Shown piece after piece: positions 11,201 to 21,909 of a stretch of 64,000 nucleotides of DNA. Source of the stretch: Hippopus hippopus (lineage: Eukaryota > Mollusca > Bivalvia > Cardiida > Cardiidae); the NCBI GenBank assembly GCA_946811185.2, contig OX328111.1, positions 43,326,388 through 43,390,387 on the forward strand, read 5' to 3'. A program made the translations under genes and the position numbers. The stretch's first letter is position 1; each line of letters opens with the position of its first letter. The notes below the pieces were generated by a model that had not been told where the DNA came from, searched no databases, and saw nothing but the letters and a program-made list of their open reading frames with translations.

Positions 11201-12560
11201 AAGTTTATTAACATAAGAAACATGATAAGGAAGTACTGTAATCCTACAAAAAAAAAGGACATGGTTAGAAACAAACAAAACACTACCTGAAATCTATATT
11301 AGATAAGAAATACATTGAAGAAGTAAAGTTACTGTATAAAGAAAATCAAGACATGGTTGGAGAACATAAACAAACACTACATGTACTGGATATCTATATT
11401 ACATAAACACATAACAAGAAGTAAACCTACAAAAAACGACGTGGTAAGAAAACAAATAACAAATATAAACACTATCTCATATCTATATAACATAAGAAAC
11501 ACAATAAAGAAGTAAAGCTAAAAAAAACAGACATGGTAAGAAAACAAATGCAAACACTACCTGAAATCTATATTGCATAAGAAAGCATAAGAAATACAAT
11601 AGAGAAGGAAAGCTACAAAAAAAAAACAAGACATGGTTAGAAAACAAATACAAACACTACCAGATATCTATATTACATAAGAAACTAAATAAAAAAAGTA
11701 AAACAAGACATGGTTAGAAAATGAATACATACAACACCTGAAATCTATATTACATAAGAAACACCATAAAGACCTACATCTACGTTACATAAGAAATATA
11801 ATAAAGAAGTAAAGCATCAAAGAAAAAAAACAAGACAGGTTTAGAAAGCTAATACAAAAATACCTGAAATGTATATATCACATATAAAACACAATAAAGA
11901 AATAAAGCTACAAAAAGCAAGACATGGTAAGAAATTGAAAACAAACATTACCTGAAATCTATATAACATAAGTAACACAATAAAGAAATGAAGCAACAAA
12001 AAAAAAAAAAAAAACAAGACATGGTTAGTAAACAAATACAAACATTATGTGATCTCTATACATGTATTACGTAAGAAACACAATAAAGAAGTAATCCTAC
12101 AACGAAACAAGACATGATCAGAAATTAAATATAAGCACAAACTGAAATCTACATTATATAAGAAACAATAAAAAAATAAAGCTACAAAAAGCAAGACATG
12201 GTTAGAAAATGAATAAAAACAACACCTGGAATCTATAGTACATAAGAAACACAATAAAGAAATAAAGCTACAAAAAACAAGACATGGTTAGTAAATACAA
12301 ACATTACCTGAAATCTATTTTACATAAGAAACACAATAAAGAAGTAATCCTACAACAAAAAAAGACATGATTAGAAATCAAATATAAGCACTACCTGAAA
12401 TCTACATTACATAAGAAACACAATAAAGAAATAAAGCTACAAAAAACAGGACATGGTTAGTACACAAGTGCAATCATTACCTGATATCTATGTTACGTAA
12501 GAAATATAATAAAGAAATATATCAAATTAAAGGTGTGGTTAGACAAATTATATGTAATCC
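11200..12560. repeat. ~90-bp tandem array, at least 14 units
   Basis: Unit landmarks 'gacatggttag' recur at 11258, 11350, 11438, 11530, 11630, 11707, 11834, 11921, 12018, 12111, 12195, 12281, 12364 and 12450 (spacing mostly 83-100 bp). Most units carry 'cacaataaagaa', so plus-strand AATAAA motifs are repeated. More diverged relatives continue to about 12910. Confidence 0.85.
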
Positions 12561-12949
12561 AAAACTTACCAAAATTTTGATGAAACACATATAAGAAAAA
12601 AAGCAAGTTTCACGCAAATATACGAGACAAATACAAACAACAGCCAACATTTATATCGTATTTACAACACGAACATGAAAGTAGGAAAAACCTATAATCA
12701 AAAACTTACTAAACCTGTCATAAGTTAAACATAAACCACAAGTATTTTCAAAGCATGGTCAAGACAAATATAATAAAAAATATCCTGAATTTTTATGAAA
12801 CGTAAATACATGAGACAAAGCACATTCAAATAATGGTAAGACATGTATAGACAAAAACTGACTGCAAATTCTATATGAAATGTATAAGTGAGACGAAGCA
12901 CCTTTATAGCATTGATTTAAATTGAAAAACTTGAAACTTTTCTTTTCAG

Positions 12950-13006
12950 AACCCACCTGGTCCGAGTTATGATAAGAATGGTTTCATCCTAGCAAAGAAA
13001 AACTGA
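12950..13006 (+). CDS. possible plus-strand terminal exon
   Basis: A good acceptor ('aacttttcttttcag') precedes an 18-codon open stretch reading NPPGPSYDKNGFILAKKN before TGA at 13004. No upstream exon is visible because the preceding kilobase is the 90-bp array. It lies 19 bp from the minus-strand exon below, so only one may be real. Confidence 0.25.
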   Translation, partial: NPPGPSYDKNGFILAKKN

Positions 13007-13024
13007 ATGATAAATTCAACCCAC

Positions 13025-13074
13025 CTCTGTCTTCAAGCTGTTGTAACAGAGCATTGTCCAGTCCATGTTGACAT
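13025..13074 (-). CDS. candidate internal coding exon (minus strand)
   Basis: 50 bp between acceptor 'tatgacttttcag' and donor ACAGAG|GTGGGT. In the frame reading VNMDWTMLCYNSLKTE it ends on a codon boundary and joins in phase to the exon at 10389, which then stops after eight codons. An alternative frame (CQHGLDNALLQQLEDR) is also open. Product unidentified. Confidence 0.4.
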
Positions 13075-13097
13075 CTGAAAAGTCATAGAATAAACAA

Positions 13098-13170
13098 TTA
13101 ACCCTAAGGCTGCTAAGCGCGACTCACTGACCTTTTGCGGACACTGTAGATCAAGATCAGACTGCACTAG
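13098..13170 (+). mobile_element. MITE-B left half
   Basis: Starts TTAACCCTAAGGCTGCTAAG and runs to 'atcagactgcac', then is truncated. Confidence 0.6.
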
Positions 13171-13374
13171 AAAGATGACAACATGGATTGGTAAACAACT
13201 TGTTTACTAACAACCTGTTTCTAAAAATAACCACAATGGAAAAACCAATAAATGTTCCTCATGTTTCTAAAATATTCTGAAAATAGGTTCACTGTATATC
13301 CTATTTACATAACAATCTGAATTAGTGAATACAATCCCACATAACTGATGTGTGTTGTTATCATGTGACATTCA

Positions 13375-13797
13375 CAAAAACTTTCACAAAATACCATTCA
13401 AACACACTTTTCTCTATTTGAGTCACATTTAGTATGTCATCTGCAAATGCTTTGGATTTGGGGATTTGGACAAATTCATAGTTTTGCCATTCAGTGGCGT
13501 TAGCACTATGTATGTGCATATTTTGTGCTACAACAGTTTGAACATCCTTGTTCTCTGTACTTATAATTTTAGCAAATAGTTTCTTTGCTATAAGTGTTTG
13601 AACATCCTTGTTCTCTGTACTTATAATTTTAGCAAATAGTTTCTTTGCTATAAGTGTTTGAACATCCTTGTCCTCTGTACTTATAATTTTAGCAAATAGT
13701 TTCTTTGCTATAAGTGTTTGAACATCCTCGTTCTCCGTACTTATAATGTTAGCATATAGTTTCTTTTTCAGTAAACTGGAATAATTTGAAATTATCA
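13375..13797 (-). repeat. 60-bp minisatellite inside a MITE-A-derived ORF
   Basis: Four near-identical 60-bp units (about 13530-13770) encode, on the minus strand, a 20-residue repeat (core KLFAKIISTENKDVQTLIAK) inside a 145-aa ORF. The ORF continues through MITE-A left-half sequence (KAFADD) at 13375-13460. Because the period is divisible by three the frame survives. I regard this as a repeat, not a proven gene. Confidence 0.6.
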
Positions 13798-13876
13798 TAA
13801 CTCTTTACCAAACGACAAAGTGTTGCACTCGTCAAAATTCAAAGCTGTTGCAGATGTGAAATTAACTGTAGCTTAA
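13798..13876 (+). mobile_element. MITE-A left half, target of the Kolobok-like insertion
   Basis: Reads from 'aactctttaccaaacgacaa' to 'aactgtagcttaa', where the TTAAAGGGCAAATC terminus starts. A MITE-A right half in the same orientation lies at 17690-17784. Confidence 0.7.
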
Positions 13877-14081
13877 AGGGCAAATCCTAAAATATTTTGA
13901 CCAGACTGTTTTTTTTCTTTAATCAGTTGCAAATGATGTCAGTTAAACATGTGTCCGCCATTTTTCATAAATACCACCCTGTAATATGCCATAAACCACG
14001 GCCGAATTGTCACGCTGATATACGGCCCTAAAAATGGTACATGGCTTACTTCCCCTGATTCGCTTATCTCCCGTGCATGTG

Positions 14082-14089
14082 TGACGTCA
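14082..14089. promoter_or_regulatory. TGACGTCA (CRE-like) palindrome, left end
   Basis: Perfect 8-bp CREB/ATF-type palindrome 100 bp before the THAP start codon. Matched by an identical site at 17296-17303 in inverted context. Confidence 0.5.
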
Positions 14090-14189
14090 TTGTCGAGTTA
14101 GTCTGTGTATACCGTCAGTAGACATACAGTAGGAACGCGTATGATTGTATGCAGATATCTGAGTATTAACTGAGAATTGAGCCAAAAAA

Positions 14190-15163
14190 ATGGTAAATTG
14201 TGCAGCCTATGGCTGCAACGTCGATTTGGGAACTCATAGAATTAGTACCTTAAAATTTCCGAAGGAATTAAAAAGGAGGAAACTATGGATTGAACGTTTA
14301 AACCGGGGCGGGACAGTAGCGACAGATTTTTTGCCATCGGTTCATTCGAAATTGTGTCTGAAATACTTCGATGACAGTCAGTTCTTAATAAGTCCAAAAC
14401 TCGCAAAAGAAGTTGGTTATAGGAATTTTAGGCTGCGGTTAAAACCTGACGCTGTGCCGACATTATTCGAAACTCCGAGTCGAAAGGAGATAGGCCTTAA
14501 ACCGAAACTCCGAAAGACAGACATTCCGCAACGGCAATTTCCAAAAAGTAACTTCAACATGAAGTAGGTAATTTCTTTTTTTCTCGAAACTGGAATACAT
14601 GAATTGTTATTCGTACTATTCTACCCTTTTCTACATTATCGCTTCATTCTGGACAAAGGAGAAATTGCTTCCGTTTTCTCCCGTTTCCAAATGATTTCAA
14701 CATTTAACAAAATTATAGATTCATCCAAATTCATAACATAAATTTTGCAAATAACAAAGTCGACATTGTTCAAATGATGCAAACTTTCAAGGGATAATAA
14801 TCATTCTTTGAACAGCAAACATCGTTTTCTTCCCACACTGTTTTTCAAACACTCTTTCTTTGGGTATTGAAAACTAGATCTAGGGTTTGTATAGTAAAGG
14901 GTTAAGTCAGTATCTGGCTACCCCTAGTCATGGTCATAAATGTTAATCCATCACCGACCAGTTGAAACAATACAGGAAATGGTTACATAACATTTGCATA
15001 TCTCACCCCTTTACACTGTAATGTTTGTGTAATGCATTTTGAACAAATTTTGAATTATATATATACAATTTTGATTTGTGGATATTTCCTTGTTCCTATC
15101 CATATTATTTCTTCTAGACAGGCTACTGAGAAAAGTGTTTTGAACATGTCGGTGCACATTTGA
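14190..15163 (+). CDS. THAP-domain protein, two exons (14190-14563, 15118-15163)
   Basis: Exon 1 encodes an N-terminal THAP (C2CH zinc finger) domain. C4 and C9 are followed by W33, C56 and the terminal AVPTLF motif at residues 88-93. The spacing C9-X46-C56 fits the family. The last zinc ligand, expected as His at 59, is Tyr (TAC instead of CAC), a single transition. The start codon directly precedes C4, as usual for THAP proteins. A donor AA|GTAGGT at 14563 joins in phase to an acceptor 'atttcttctag' at 15117, adding QATEKSVLNMSVHI before TGA at 15161. That leaves a protein of about 140 residues with no catalytic domain. It sits inside the Kolobok-like element, so I infer it is the 5' remnant of a transposase or an accessory DNA-binding protein. 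Confidence 0.7.
14637..14905 (+). mobile_element. MITE-A, degenerate, nested in the THAP intron
   Basis: Recognisable by 'gacaaaggagaaattgcttc', 'tcttcccacactgtttttca' and a 'gtaaagggttaag' end. 14906-15117 holds nothing else. Confidence 0.5.
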
Positions 15164-15598
15164 CTCAGGTCATTTTCTCTGATAATCAGACAAAAGTGAG
15201 GAAATTAAAAATAACACATTATTTTTTAAATTAGGAAACAGAATGTTTTTGACCAGGCTCACACACCAATTCTTTTACCTCAAAATTCTGACCTTCAAAC
15301 ACCCTAATGGAGAAGGCTTTTGAGGACAGGGTGAAAAAAGGAATAAGTCCTGATACCCAGAGTTATCTTCTTTTCCTACAATATTTTCTACCCTCAAACC
15401 TATTGTCAAGGCCACATTTGATCTGTGGTCTGCAAATACTTTCGGTGTGGAGTGGACAAGTCTAAAGTTCTGCCATCTGTGTAAGGGTTTTGCCTAACCC
15501 TAACCCAAATGATAAAAAAATTAGAATATTTCAAATCCACAGCATTTAAATATGACCGATAAAATGTGATTTTTTACTGGAATTTAGTTTAACTTAGT
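15164..15598. other. no recognisable feature
   Basis: Interior of the Kolobok-like element. I see no coding motif here. 15290-15380 has faint MITE-A traces ('ttcctacaatattttctacc'). Confidence 0.4.
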
Positions 15599-15833
15599 TT
15601 AACCCTTTACCAAACAATCCTTTGTTTTAACGACCCTGGTGAAGAAAGAAAAACCTTTTGAAAACATTGTAGGTAAAGGAGAAAATGCTGGTAACCAGTA
15701 TTTTCTCCTTTTTCTACAATGTTTTCTACCCCATTAAAGACAAGTTCAAACATGTGAGTAAAATTTAATTTGTTGACTCCAAATGCTTTCAATTCGGTTG
15801 AGTTAATAAATTTGACGTTTGGTAACAATTTAA
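15599..15833 (-). mobile_element. MITE-A, full-length
   Basis: TTAACCCTTTACCAAACAAT start, GCTGGTAACCAG centre, right end 'cgtttggtaacaatttaa'. Confidence 0.85.
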
Positions 15834-15840
15834 ACATGTA

Positions 15841-15945
15841 TTTTACATCTCTTGAGAAACAAGTTCATACAACTCGTACTAATCTCTTCAGATACTGCCT
15901 CCTGGGAACTAAACCAGAACTCGTGCCCAATGTGTGGGATTTATA
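15841..15945 (-). repeat. SINE-D 3' part
   Basis: Reverse complement of the 3' half of the 24700-24900 copy ('ggcacgagttctggtttagt', 'gaacttgtttctcaagag'). Confidence 0.65.
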
Positions 15946-15946
15946 T

Positions 15947-16179
15947 TTAACCCTTTACCAATCAATCCCTAGTCTTTACGACCCTGAGACAGAAGCCTTT
16001 TAAAAACATTGTAGGAAAAGGAGATAATGCTGGTAGCCAGCATTTTCTCCTTTTACCACAATGTTTTCTACTCTGCTGGAAACAAATTTCAATTTTTGAA
16101 ATATTTAACTTTATTTTGTTGTCTGCAAGTGATTTCAATTTGGACCTGTTTAATATTTTGTCGTTTGGTAAAGAGTTAA
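15947..16179 (-). mobile_element. MITE-A, full-length
   Basis: TTAA 15947-15950 and 16176-16179, intact palindrome around GCTGGTAGCCAGC. Confidence 0.85.
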
Positions 16180-16281
16180 AAATAGAAAATATTGTAGATA
16201 AAGGACCAACTGATAGTTACCTTTCTATGATTTTACAATGAATCTGAAGTCGTCTATACTGCAATTTGACCGGAATGTCAG

Positions 16282-16400
16282 TATTAACCGCTCAGTCCCT
16301 AGTAGACCAATTTGAGACTTACCCAAATTGAAACAATTTGCATAAGACAAACAAGAAGTGAACAAATTTACACTATCCTTTCCCACGGTTTACAATTCAG
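16282..16400 (+). mobile_element. MITE-A left half, degenerate
   Basis: 'gagacttacccaaattgaaa' and 'gcataagacaaacaagaagt' match the MITE-A left arm. 16400-16960 has no feature I can name apart from a T-run at 16919-16936. Confidence 0.4.
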
Positions 16401-16984
16401 AGTTTAAGACTTTCACAGAGAAGCTCTATATGGAACATACAATAGCTATACATGTATGATAAATTTTTGCATTGAATGGATCATGTGGACAAGGTAAACA
16501 CAAAAAAGTATTTCACACAGGTACATCCCCTCTCCCTCTCTCTGATGTTCATGTATTTCTGTATGGTAAGAAATACAACTAAAATAAGTTTCAAAATAAT
16601 TTTGAGAATTAACTCTTAATAATCTCGGAACATATTCTTTTATCAAATTTCATGCTGGTTAACAGCATTTCAAAATATTCTTATTCTCATGAAAATCGTG
16701 ATTTATTGTGGAACGCTTCACACATGAGAGAATAAACTTGTACCCGTCAATGTTTACAGAATTCTTTACAAGATACAAATATCAACAAGGACCCATTAAC
16801 AAATAATTAGAACTAACATCTCACGGTTATCAATCGTAAAAGTCAAGAAAAAGGTTATTTGACATGAAACTAAAGTGTCGGGGAACTGTCTTGTCGTGGA
16901 ACTGTCTTGAAACCGTCCTTTTTTTTTTTTTTTTTTAATTCCGCCCGTTAATCTACTGAAAATGCTTCACGTTTAACAAAGTTT

Positions 16985-17276
16985 ATGCCATACAGTTAAT
17001 TCTATCATGTATAGAATATTATTTCTGTAAGCGATGTTCGCCATCGCCCCGTAATAGACGTATTTCAATAGCGCGCGATACTCAACACGTTGAAAAGTCC
17101 GGCACAACATCGTCATTTTCGTCAAGAGTGGGCGAAAAGTTACTTTTATCCTCATCACCAGAAACTTAATAAGTTTCTTTAAAAATTGGCTCGTACATGT
17201 ACGGCCTTACCGGCCCAGAATCGTCTATTTCTTCGTCTTCAATATCGCTCAGTTCACTATCGTAAACAACGTCCAT
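16985..17276 (-). pseudogene. decayed acidic ORF with RPYMYEP motif
   Basis: On the minus strand an ATG at 17274-17276 opens an acidic frame. It begins MDVVYDSELSDIEDEE, passes through GPVRPYMYEP and stops at TAA 17166-17168. Beyond the stop the same frame continues acidic (SGDEDKSNF, DENDDVVPDF) until TGA. A second frame then reads RVEYRALLKY and YGAMANI. The acidic N-terminus with a G-x-R-P-Y-x-x-E-P motif recalls proteins carrying the P2X7 C-terminal 'ballast' domain, which are frequent in invertebrate genomes. That link is from memory and weak. It reads inward from the right end of the Kolobok-like element, with TGACGTCA 20 bp upstream, mirroring the THAP gene. Confidence 0.45.
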
Positions 17277-17295
17277 ATTGAAACAAGCTCTCCTA

Positions 17296-17303
17296 TGACG
17301 TCA
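17296..17303. promoter_or_regulatory. TGACGTCA (CRE-like) palindrome, right end
   Basis: Second copy of the CRE-like octamer, 20 bp upstream of the minus-strand ATG at 17276. It is flanked by GGGAGATAAGCG, the complement of CGCTTATCTCCC at the left end. Confidence 0.5.
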
Positions 17304-17689
17304 CAAATCAAGGGACGCAACAATAAGTAAGGGAGATAAGCGATGCAATAAAAATTAATAAGCAGAAATATGAATTGAAAAAAAGTACTTTTACTATTTT
17401 TTTTTTTTTTTTTCCCTAATTACAACATTACCAGGTTACCATTTGATAAGTGTAGGTTTGAAAATTAACCATATCTGAAACTTGTTGATTTGCCCTTTCA
17501 GGTAGTGGACCCATAATAGAAAACAGCTATTTCCATTGTAATATTATCCTACAAAATTTGCTATGATTAAAAATGAGTATTATTGTACAACTTTAACCAA
17601 GCCACTTTTTCCTTTTTTTCCTTCATTATCATTTATAAATCTAAAACCACTATATTCTCATTACAAAGGGAGATAATAATTACCTCCCT

Positions 17690-17900
17690 TCTCTGGTTAC
17701 CAGCATTTTCTCCTTTTCCCACAAAGTTTTCAAAGGGCTTCTTCGACAGTCATTTAAACTCTGAATTGTGCGTTAAAGGGTTAAAGAGAAAACCTTTGTA
17801 GTGGATGACAAAGTTTTAAACTCGTCAAAATTGACAGTTTTTGCACTGTTTTCTCCTTTTTTCCAGAATGTTTTCAGAAGCCTTCTTTCTTAGGGTTGTA
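17690..17900 (+). mobile_element. MITE-A right half plus a degenerate second copy
   Basis: 17690-17784 runs from CTGGTTACCAGC to 'cgttaaagggttaa' and completes, in the same orientation, the left half at 13798. 17781-17900 is a shortened copy sharing the TTAA. Confidence 0.6.
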
Positions 17901-17904
17901 GATG

Positions 17905-18062
17905 ATTGAATGAATGACTGGTGTTTTATGCCACTTTCAACATTTTTTTTCTGTCATATCACAGCAACAGCACAAATATTCATGTATTGGTTTTACCAGT
18001 ATAACAGCCTTGGGCTCTGAAGTGTCATGCCCAAGAACACTCCCTCAAATTAGAGCCATTAA
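17905..18062 (-). repeat. SINE-C 3' part
   Basis: Reverse complement contains 'ttgaaagtggcataaaacac' and 'aagtgtcatgcccaag'-type body matching 6625-6840. Confidence 0.55.
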
Positions 18063-18135
18063 ATCATTGTTTGATAAGGGATAGAGATAAAAAATTGAAA
18101 ACATAAGATGCTTACCAAATAAAACCTGGATATAT

Positions 18136-18390
18136 AGGATATAAAGAAAAACATGAGCAGGATATACGGGTGTCAAGGTTCGGCTGTGAGTGCTTGATTT
18201 TCATTGAAAATTCTAAGGTGAAAAAGGGTATAAATATCTGTCAAAAATATTTTGATAGTTACCTGTCCCTTGTGATATAACTTCCCCTTTTGATAGTTAA
18301 CAGCTTGTCCAAGTTTGCAGTAAATATCTTCAGTAATAACAAAATGTTTTTGCTCAATGACAGTGACAACACCAGGGCTATGACATTTAA
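18136..18390 (+). mobile_element. HLE-5 copy, diverged
   Basis: Aligns along its length with 57514-57805: 'tgcttgattttcattgaaaa', 'ccttttgatagttaacagct', 'gtaaatatcttcagtaat'. The 5' end (ACATGAGCAGG) is mutated from ACAAGAGCACC. Confidence 0.55.
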
Positions 18391-18429
18391 CTCACACCTT
18401 CTTCTCAAGACTGGCAAACTGAAAGGATA

Positions 18430-20670
18430 TGACATATGTACCTAATCTCTTTAGAGTCTTCATAACTATTTTCTATGTACCTTATCTCTTTAGACTCTTC
18501 ATTTCTGTTGTTTATGTACCTAATCTCTTTAGAGTCTTCATCACTGTTGTATATGAAACCAATCTCTTTAGAGTCCTCATTTCTGTTGTCTCTGTTCCTA
18601 ATCTCTTTAGAGTTTTCAATTCTGTTGTCTATGTACCTAATCTCTTTAGAGTCTTCGTCACTGTTGTCTCTATACCTAATCTCTTTAGAGTCATCGTTTT
18701 TGTAGTCTCTGTACCTCAGCTCTTTAGAGTTCTCATTTCTATTGTCTCTGTGCCTAATCTCTTTAGAGTCTACATTTCTGTTGTCTATGTACCTAATCTC
18801 TTTAGAGTCCTCATTTCTGTTGTCTCTGTACCCAATCTCTTTAGAGTCCTCATCACTGTTGTCTCTTAACCTAATTTCTTACGAGTCATCATTTCGGTTG
18901 TCTATGTACCTAATCTCTTTAGAGTCTTTATCACTATTGTCTATGTACCTAATCTCTTTAGAGTCTTCATTTCTGTTGTTTACGTACCTTATCTCTTTAG
19001 AGTCCTCATTTCTATTGTCTCTGTACCTAATCTCTTTAGAGTCATCATTTCTGTTGTCTCTGTACCTAATCTCTTTAGAGTTTTCATTTCTGTTGTCTCT
19101 GTACCTAATCTCTTTAGAGTCTTCATTTCTGTTGTTTATGTACCTAATCTCTTTAGTGTCCTCATCACTGTTGTCTCTATACCTAATCTCTTTTGAGTCA
19201 TCATTTCTGTTGTCTCTGTACCTAATTTCTTTAGAATCATCATCACAGTTGTCTATGAACCTAATCTCTTTAGAGTCCTGATTTCTGTTTTCTATATACC
19301 TAATCTCTATAGAGGCTTCATCACTGTTTTCTATGTACTAACCTCTTAAGAGTCCTGATTTCTGTTGTGTATGTACCTTATCTCTTTAGAGTCGTCATCA
19401 CTGTTGTCTATGTACCTAATCTCTTTAGGGTCATCATTTCTATTATGTACCTTATCTCTTTTGAATTATCATCACTGTTGTCTATATACCTAATCTCTTT
19501 AGAGTCATCACCATGGTTGTTTATGTACCTAATCACTTTAGAGTCATCATTACTGTTGTCTCTGTACCTAATCTATTTAGAGTCTTCATCACTGTTGTCT
19601 CTGTACCTAATCTCTTTAGAGTCTTCATTTCTGTTGTCTCTGTACCTAATCTCTTTAGAGTCATCATTTCTGTTGTCTCTGTACCTAATCTCTTTAGAGT
19701 CATCATCACTGTTGTCTCTGTACCTAATCTCTTTAGAGTCATCATCACTGTTGTCTCTGTACCTAATCTCTTTAGAGTCATCATCACTATTGTCTATGTA
19801 CCTAATCTCTTTAGAGTCATCATTTCTGTTGTCTATGTACCTAATCTCTTTAGAGTCATCATCACTATTGTCTATGTACCTAATCTCTTTAGAGTCATCA
19901 TCACTGTTGTCTCTGTACCTAATCTCTTTAGAGTCATCATCACTGTTGTCTATGTACCTAATCTCTTTAGAGTCATCATTTCTGTTGTCTATGTACCTAA
20001 TCTCTTTAGAGTCATCATCACTGTTGTCTATGTACCTAATCTCTTTAGAGTCATCATCACTATTGTCTATGTACCTAATCTCTTTAGAGTCATCATCACT
20101 GTTGTCTCTGTACCTAATCTCTTTAGAGTCATCATCACTATTGTCTATGTACCTAATCTCTTTAGAGTCATCATTTCTGTTGTCTATGTACCTAATCTCT
20201 TTAGAGTCATCATCACTATTGTCTATGTACCTAATCTCTTTAGAGTCATCATCACTGTTGTCTCTGTACCTAATCTCTTTAGAGTCATCATCACTGTTGT
20301 CTATGTACCTAATCTCTTTAGAGTCATCATTTCTGTTGTCTATGTACCTAATCTCTTTAGAGTCATCATCATTATTGTCTATGTACCTAATCTCTTTAGA
20401 GTCATCATCACTGTTGTCTATGTACCTAATCTCTTTAGAGTCATCATCACTATTGTCTATGTACCTAATCTCTTTAGAGTCATCATCACTGTTGTCTCTG
20501 TACCTAATCTCTTTAGAGTCCTCATTTCTGTTTTCTATGTACCTATTCTCTTTAGAGTCTTTATCACTGTTGTCTCCTAATCTCCTTAAGAGTCCCTATT
20601 ACTCTTATCTTAGTACCTAATTTCTCTTGAGTCCTCAATTCTGTTGTCTATGTACCTAATCTCTTAAGAG
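18430..20670. repeat. 39-bp satellite, about 57 units
   Basis: Unit 'gtcatcatcactgttgtcta' plus 'tgtacctaatctctttaga'. Units from 18430 to 19500 are diverged; 19550-20560 is nearly uniform. Variants (cactgttg / cactattg / tttctgttg; tatgtacc / tctgtacc) recur in a 4-6-unit higher-order order in the core. Because 39 is divisible by 3, two plus frames and one minus frame stay open for up to 417 codons. These are not genes in my view. Confidence 0.95.
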
Positions 20671-21376
20671 GGTCATGCCAACTTAACGCTTTGAATGGTA
20701 CTGAAAAACTTGATTGTACGAGTATTTGACGGATGGCAAAGTAAATGAATGTGGGATCAGAATTTAAAGTGTCTGTTGAACATATTTTGGTTAAAAACAT
20801 CTCAATATCAATTAAGTTTTAGCCATTTAATGTTGTCGCTGGCAAAAGGGAAACATATGCATTTCTACTCTAAACCTGCTATTGTTTATACATGTATATA
20901 CCTAAACGCTTTAGAGTTCATACTGCTTTCTAGGTACCTTATTACGTTGGAATACATCATTACTGTTTTCTATGTGCTAACCACATATGAACAAACAAAG
21001 TAGTAGTTATATGCTCTTTCATCGCAAAAACAGACGGGCTGACAAACATAATTTCAAGTATATTAACTCAGCCCTTTTTAAAAGAAGTTGGCCGTAGAAG
21101 ACACTAACAAATTAACCTGCTTCCGAAAGGTCCCGGGCTTTAGCGCAATGATATAAAAAAAATGGCATAAAGTAGTTCGAAATAATATCAAGAATATCGC
21201 CGTTTTCTTCATAATTTACAGCCATCCAAGAAAATATTTCTATTTGAATTTTGATTTTCAGATCTTTCATACAATACATATTTCTAAATATTCCAAAATA
21301 TCCATTTTGTTATAGCGTACGCGAACTCTTTAGAGTCTATACCGAGAAAGCGTACTCAAACTCTTTCGAGTTTTAG
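20671..21376. other. satellite fringe and unique sequence
   Basis: Two or three diverged 39-bp satellite units lie at 20896-20985 and traces ('ctctttagagtctatacc') at 21315-21370. Otherwise no feature is recognised. This is intron sequence upstream of the methyltransferase exon. Confidence 0.5.
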
Positions 21377-21642
21377 TTCAACCATGATGCCTATGACAGT
21401 GCACCATTTACAGAAAGGACCAGCGAGGGGCGTGTCAAGTTTTTAGATTTGACCCTCCCACAATATGGACTCCCACTCTATGATTGGGTGATGAGTTTAG
21501 AAGTTGCAGAACATATTCTTGCCCAGTTTGAAAGTATTTATATAGACAATGTTGTGAGACATGCAAAAGAGGGAGTAGTTTTAAGCTGGGCAAAGTTAGG
21601 TAAATGATTATATCTGTTTTCATACAACTAAATGCACTATAG

Positions 21643-21902
21643 CTGAGCCATGCTCTGGCAAAAGGGGGCTTAATGCATCTCCAAGGCACATTACACCCAA
21701 GTAAGTCATCACATACTTTTTGAATGATAAAATAAAATTTTGCGTACCAAAAAATTGGTATAATCATGTGATAGAATGATCCATGGACAGGTGGAAAAGT
21801 CACAAATAGATTTTGAGCCAAGTCAGCCCAGACTGCCAAGGCTAACCCAGGTCTATACTTTTTGCAGATGCATGAAAGCCCCTCTTCACAGAGCATAGCT
21901 CA
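21643..21902. mobile_element. MITE-C, full-length, in the methyltransferase intron
   Basis: Inverted termini of about 30 bp: GAGCCATGCTCTGGCAAAAG and its partner ending CTTCACAGAGCATAGCTC. Total 260 bp, non-coding. Confidence 0.8.
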
Positions 21903-21909
21903 ATTATAT

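Larger units (their letters stand above)
13873..17500. mobile_element. Kolobok/T2-like element, about 3.6 kb
   Basis: Left terminus TTAAAGGGCAAATC (13873-13886) faces GATTTGCCCTTTCA (about 17487-17500), 13 of 14 matched, with the right TTAA mutated to TTCA. Inside both ends lies an inverted block holding CGCTTATCTCCC and TGACGTCA (14082-14089; 17296-17303). TTAAAGG-type termini with TTAA duplication are known for T2 MITEs and Kolobok transposons, whose transposases carry THAP domains, which fits the THAP gene inside. No DDE catalytic region is visible. Several MITE-A copies and a SINE piece are nested in the middle, so the element is old and probably dead. Confidence 0.6.

Noticed and set aside
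19367..20620. 417-aa and 355-aa open frames of repeated YLISLESSFLLSM or FRVIITVVSVPNL
   Set aside because: Both are frames of the 39-bp satellite, which stays open because its period is divisible by three; no start context, splice site or non-repeat sequence supports a gene.
18430..20670. CRISPR-like regular repeats
   Set aside because: Direct tandem satellite without spacers, in a eukaryotic genome.
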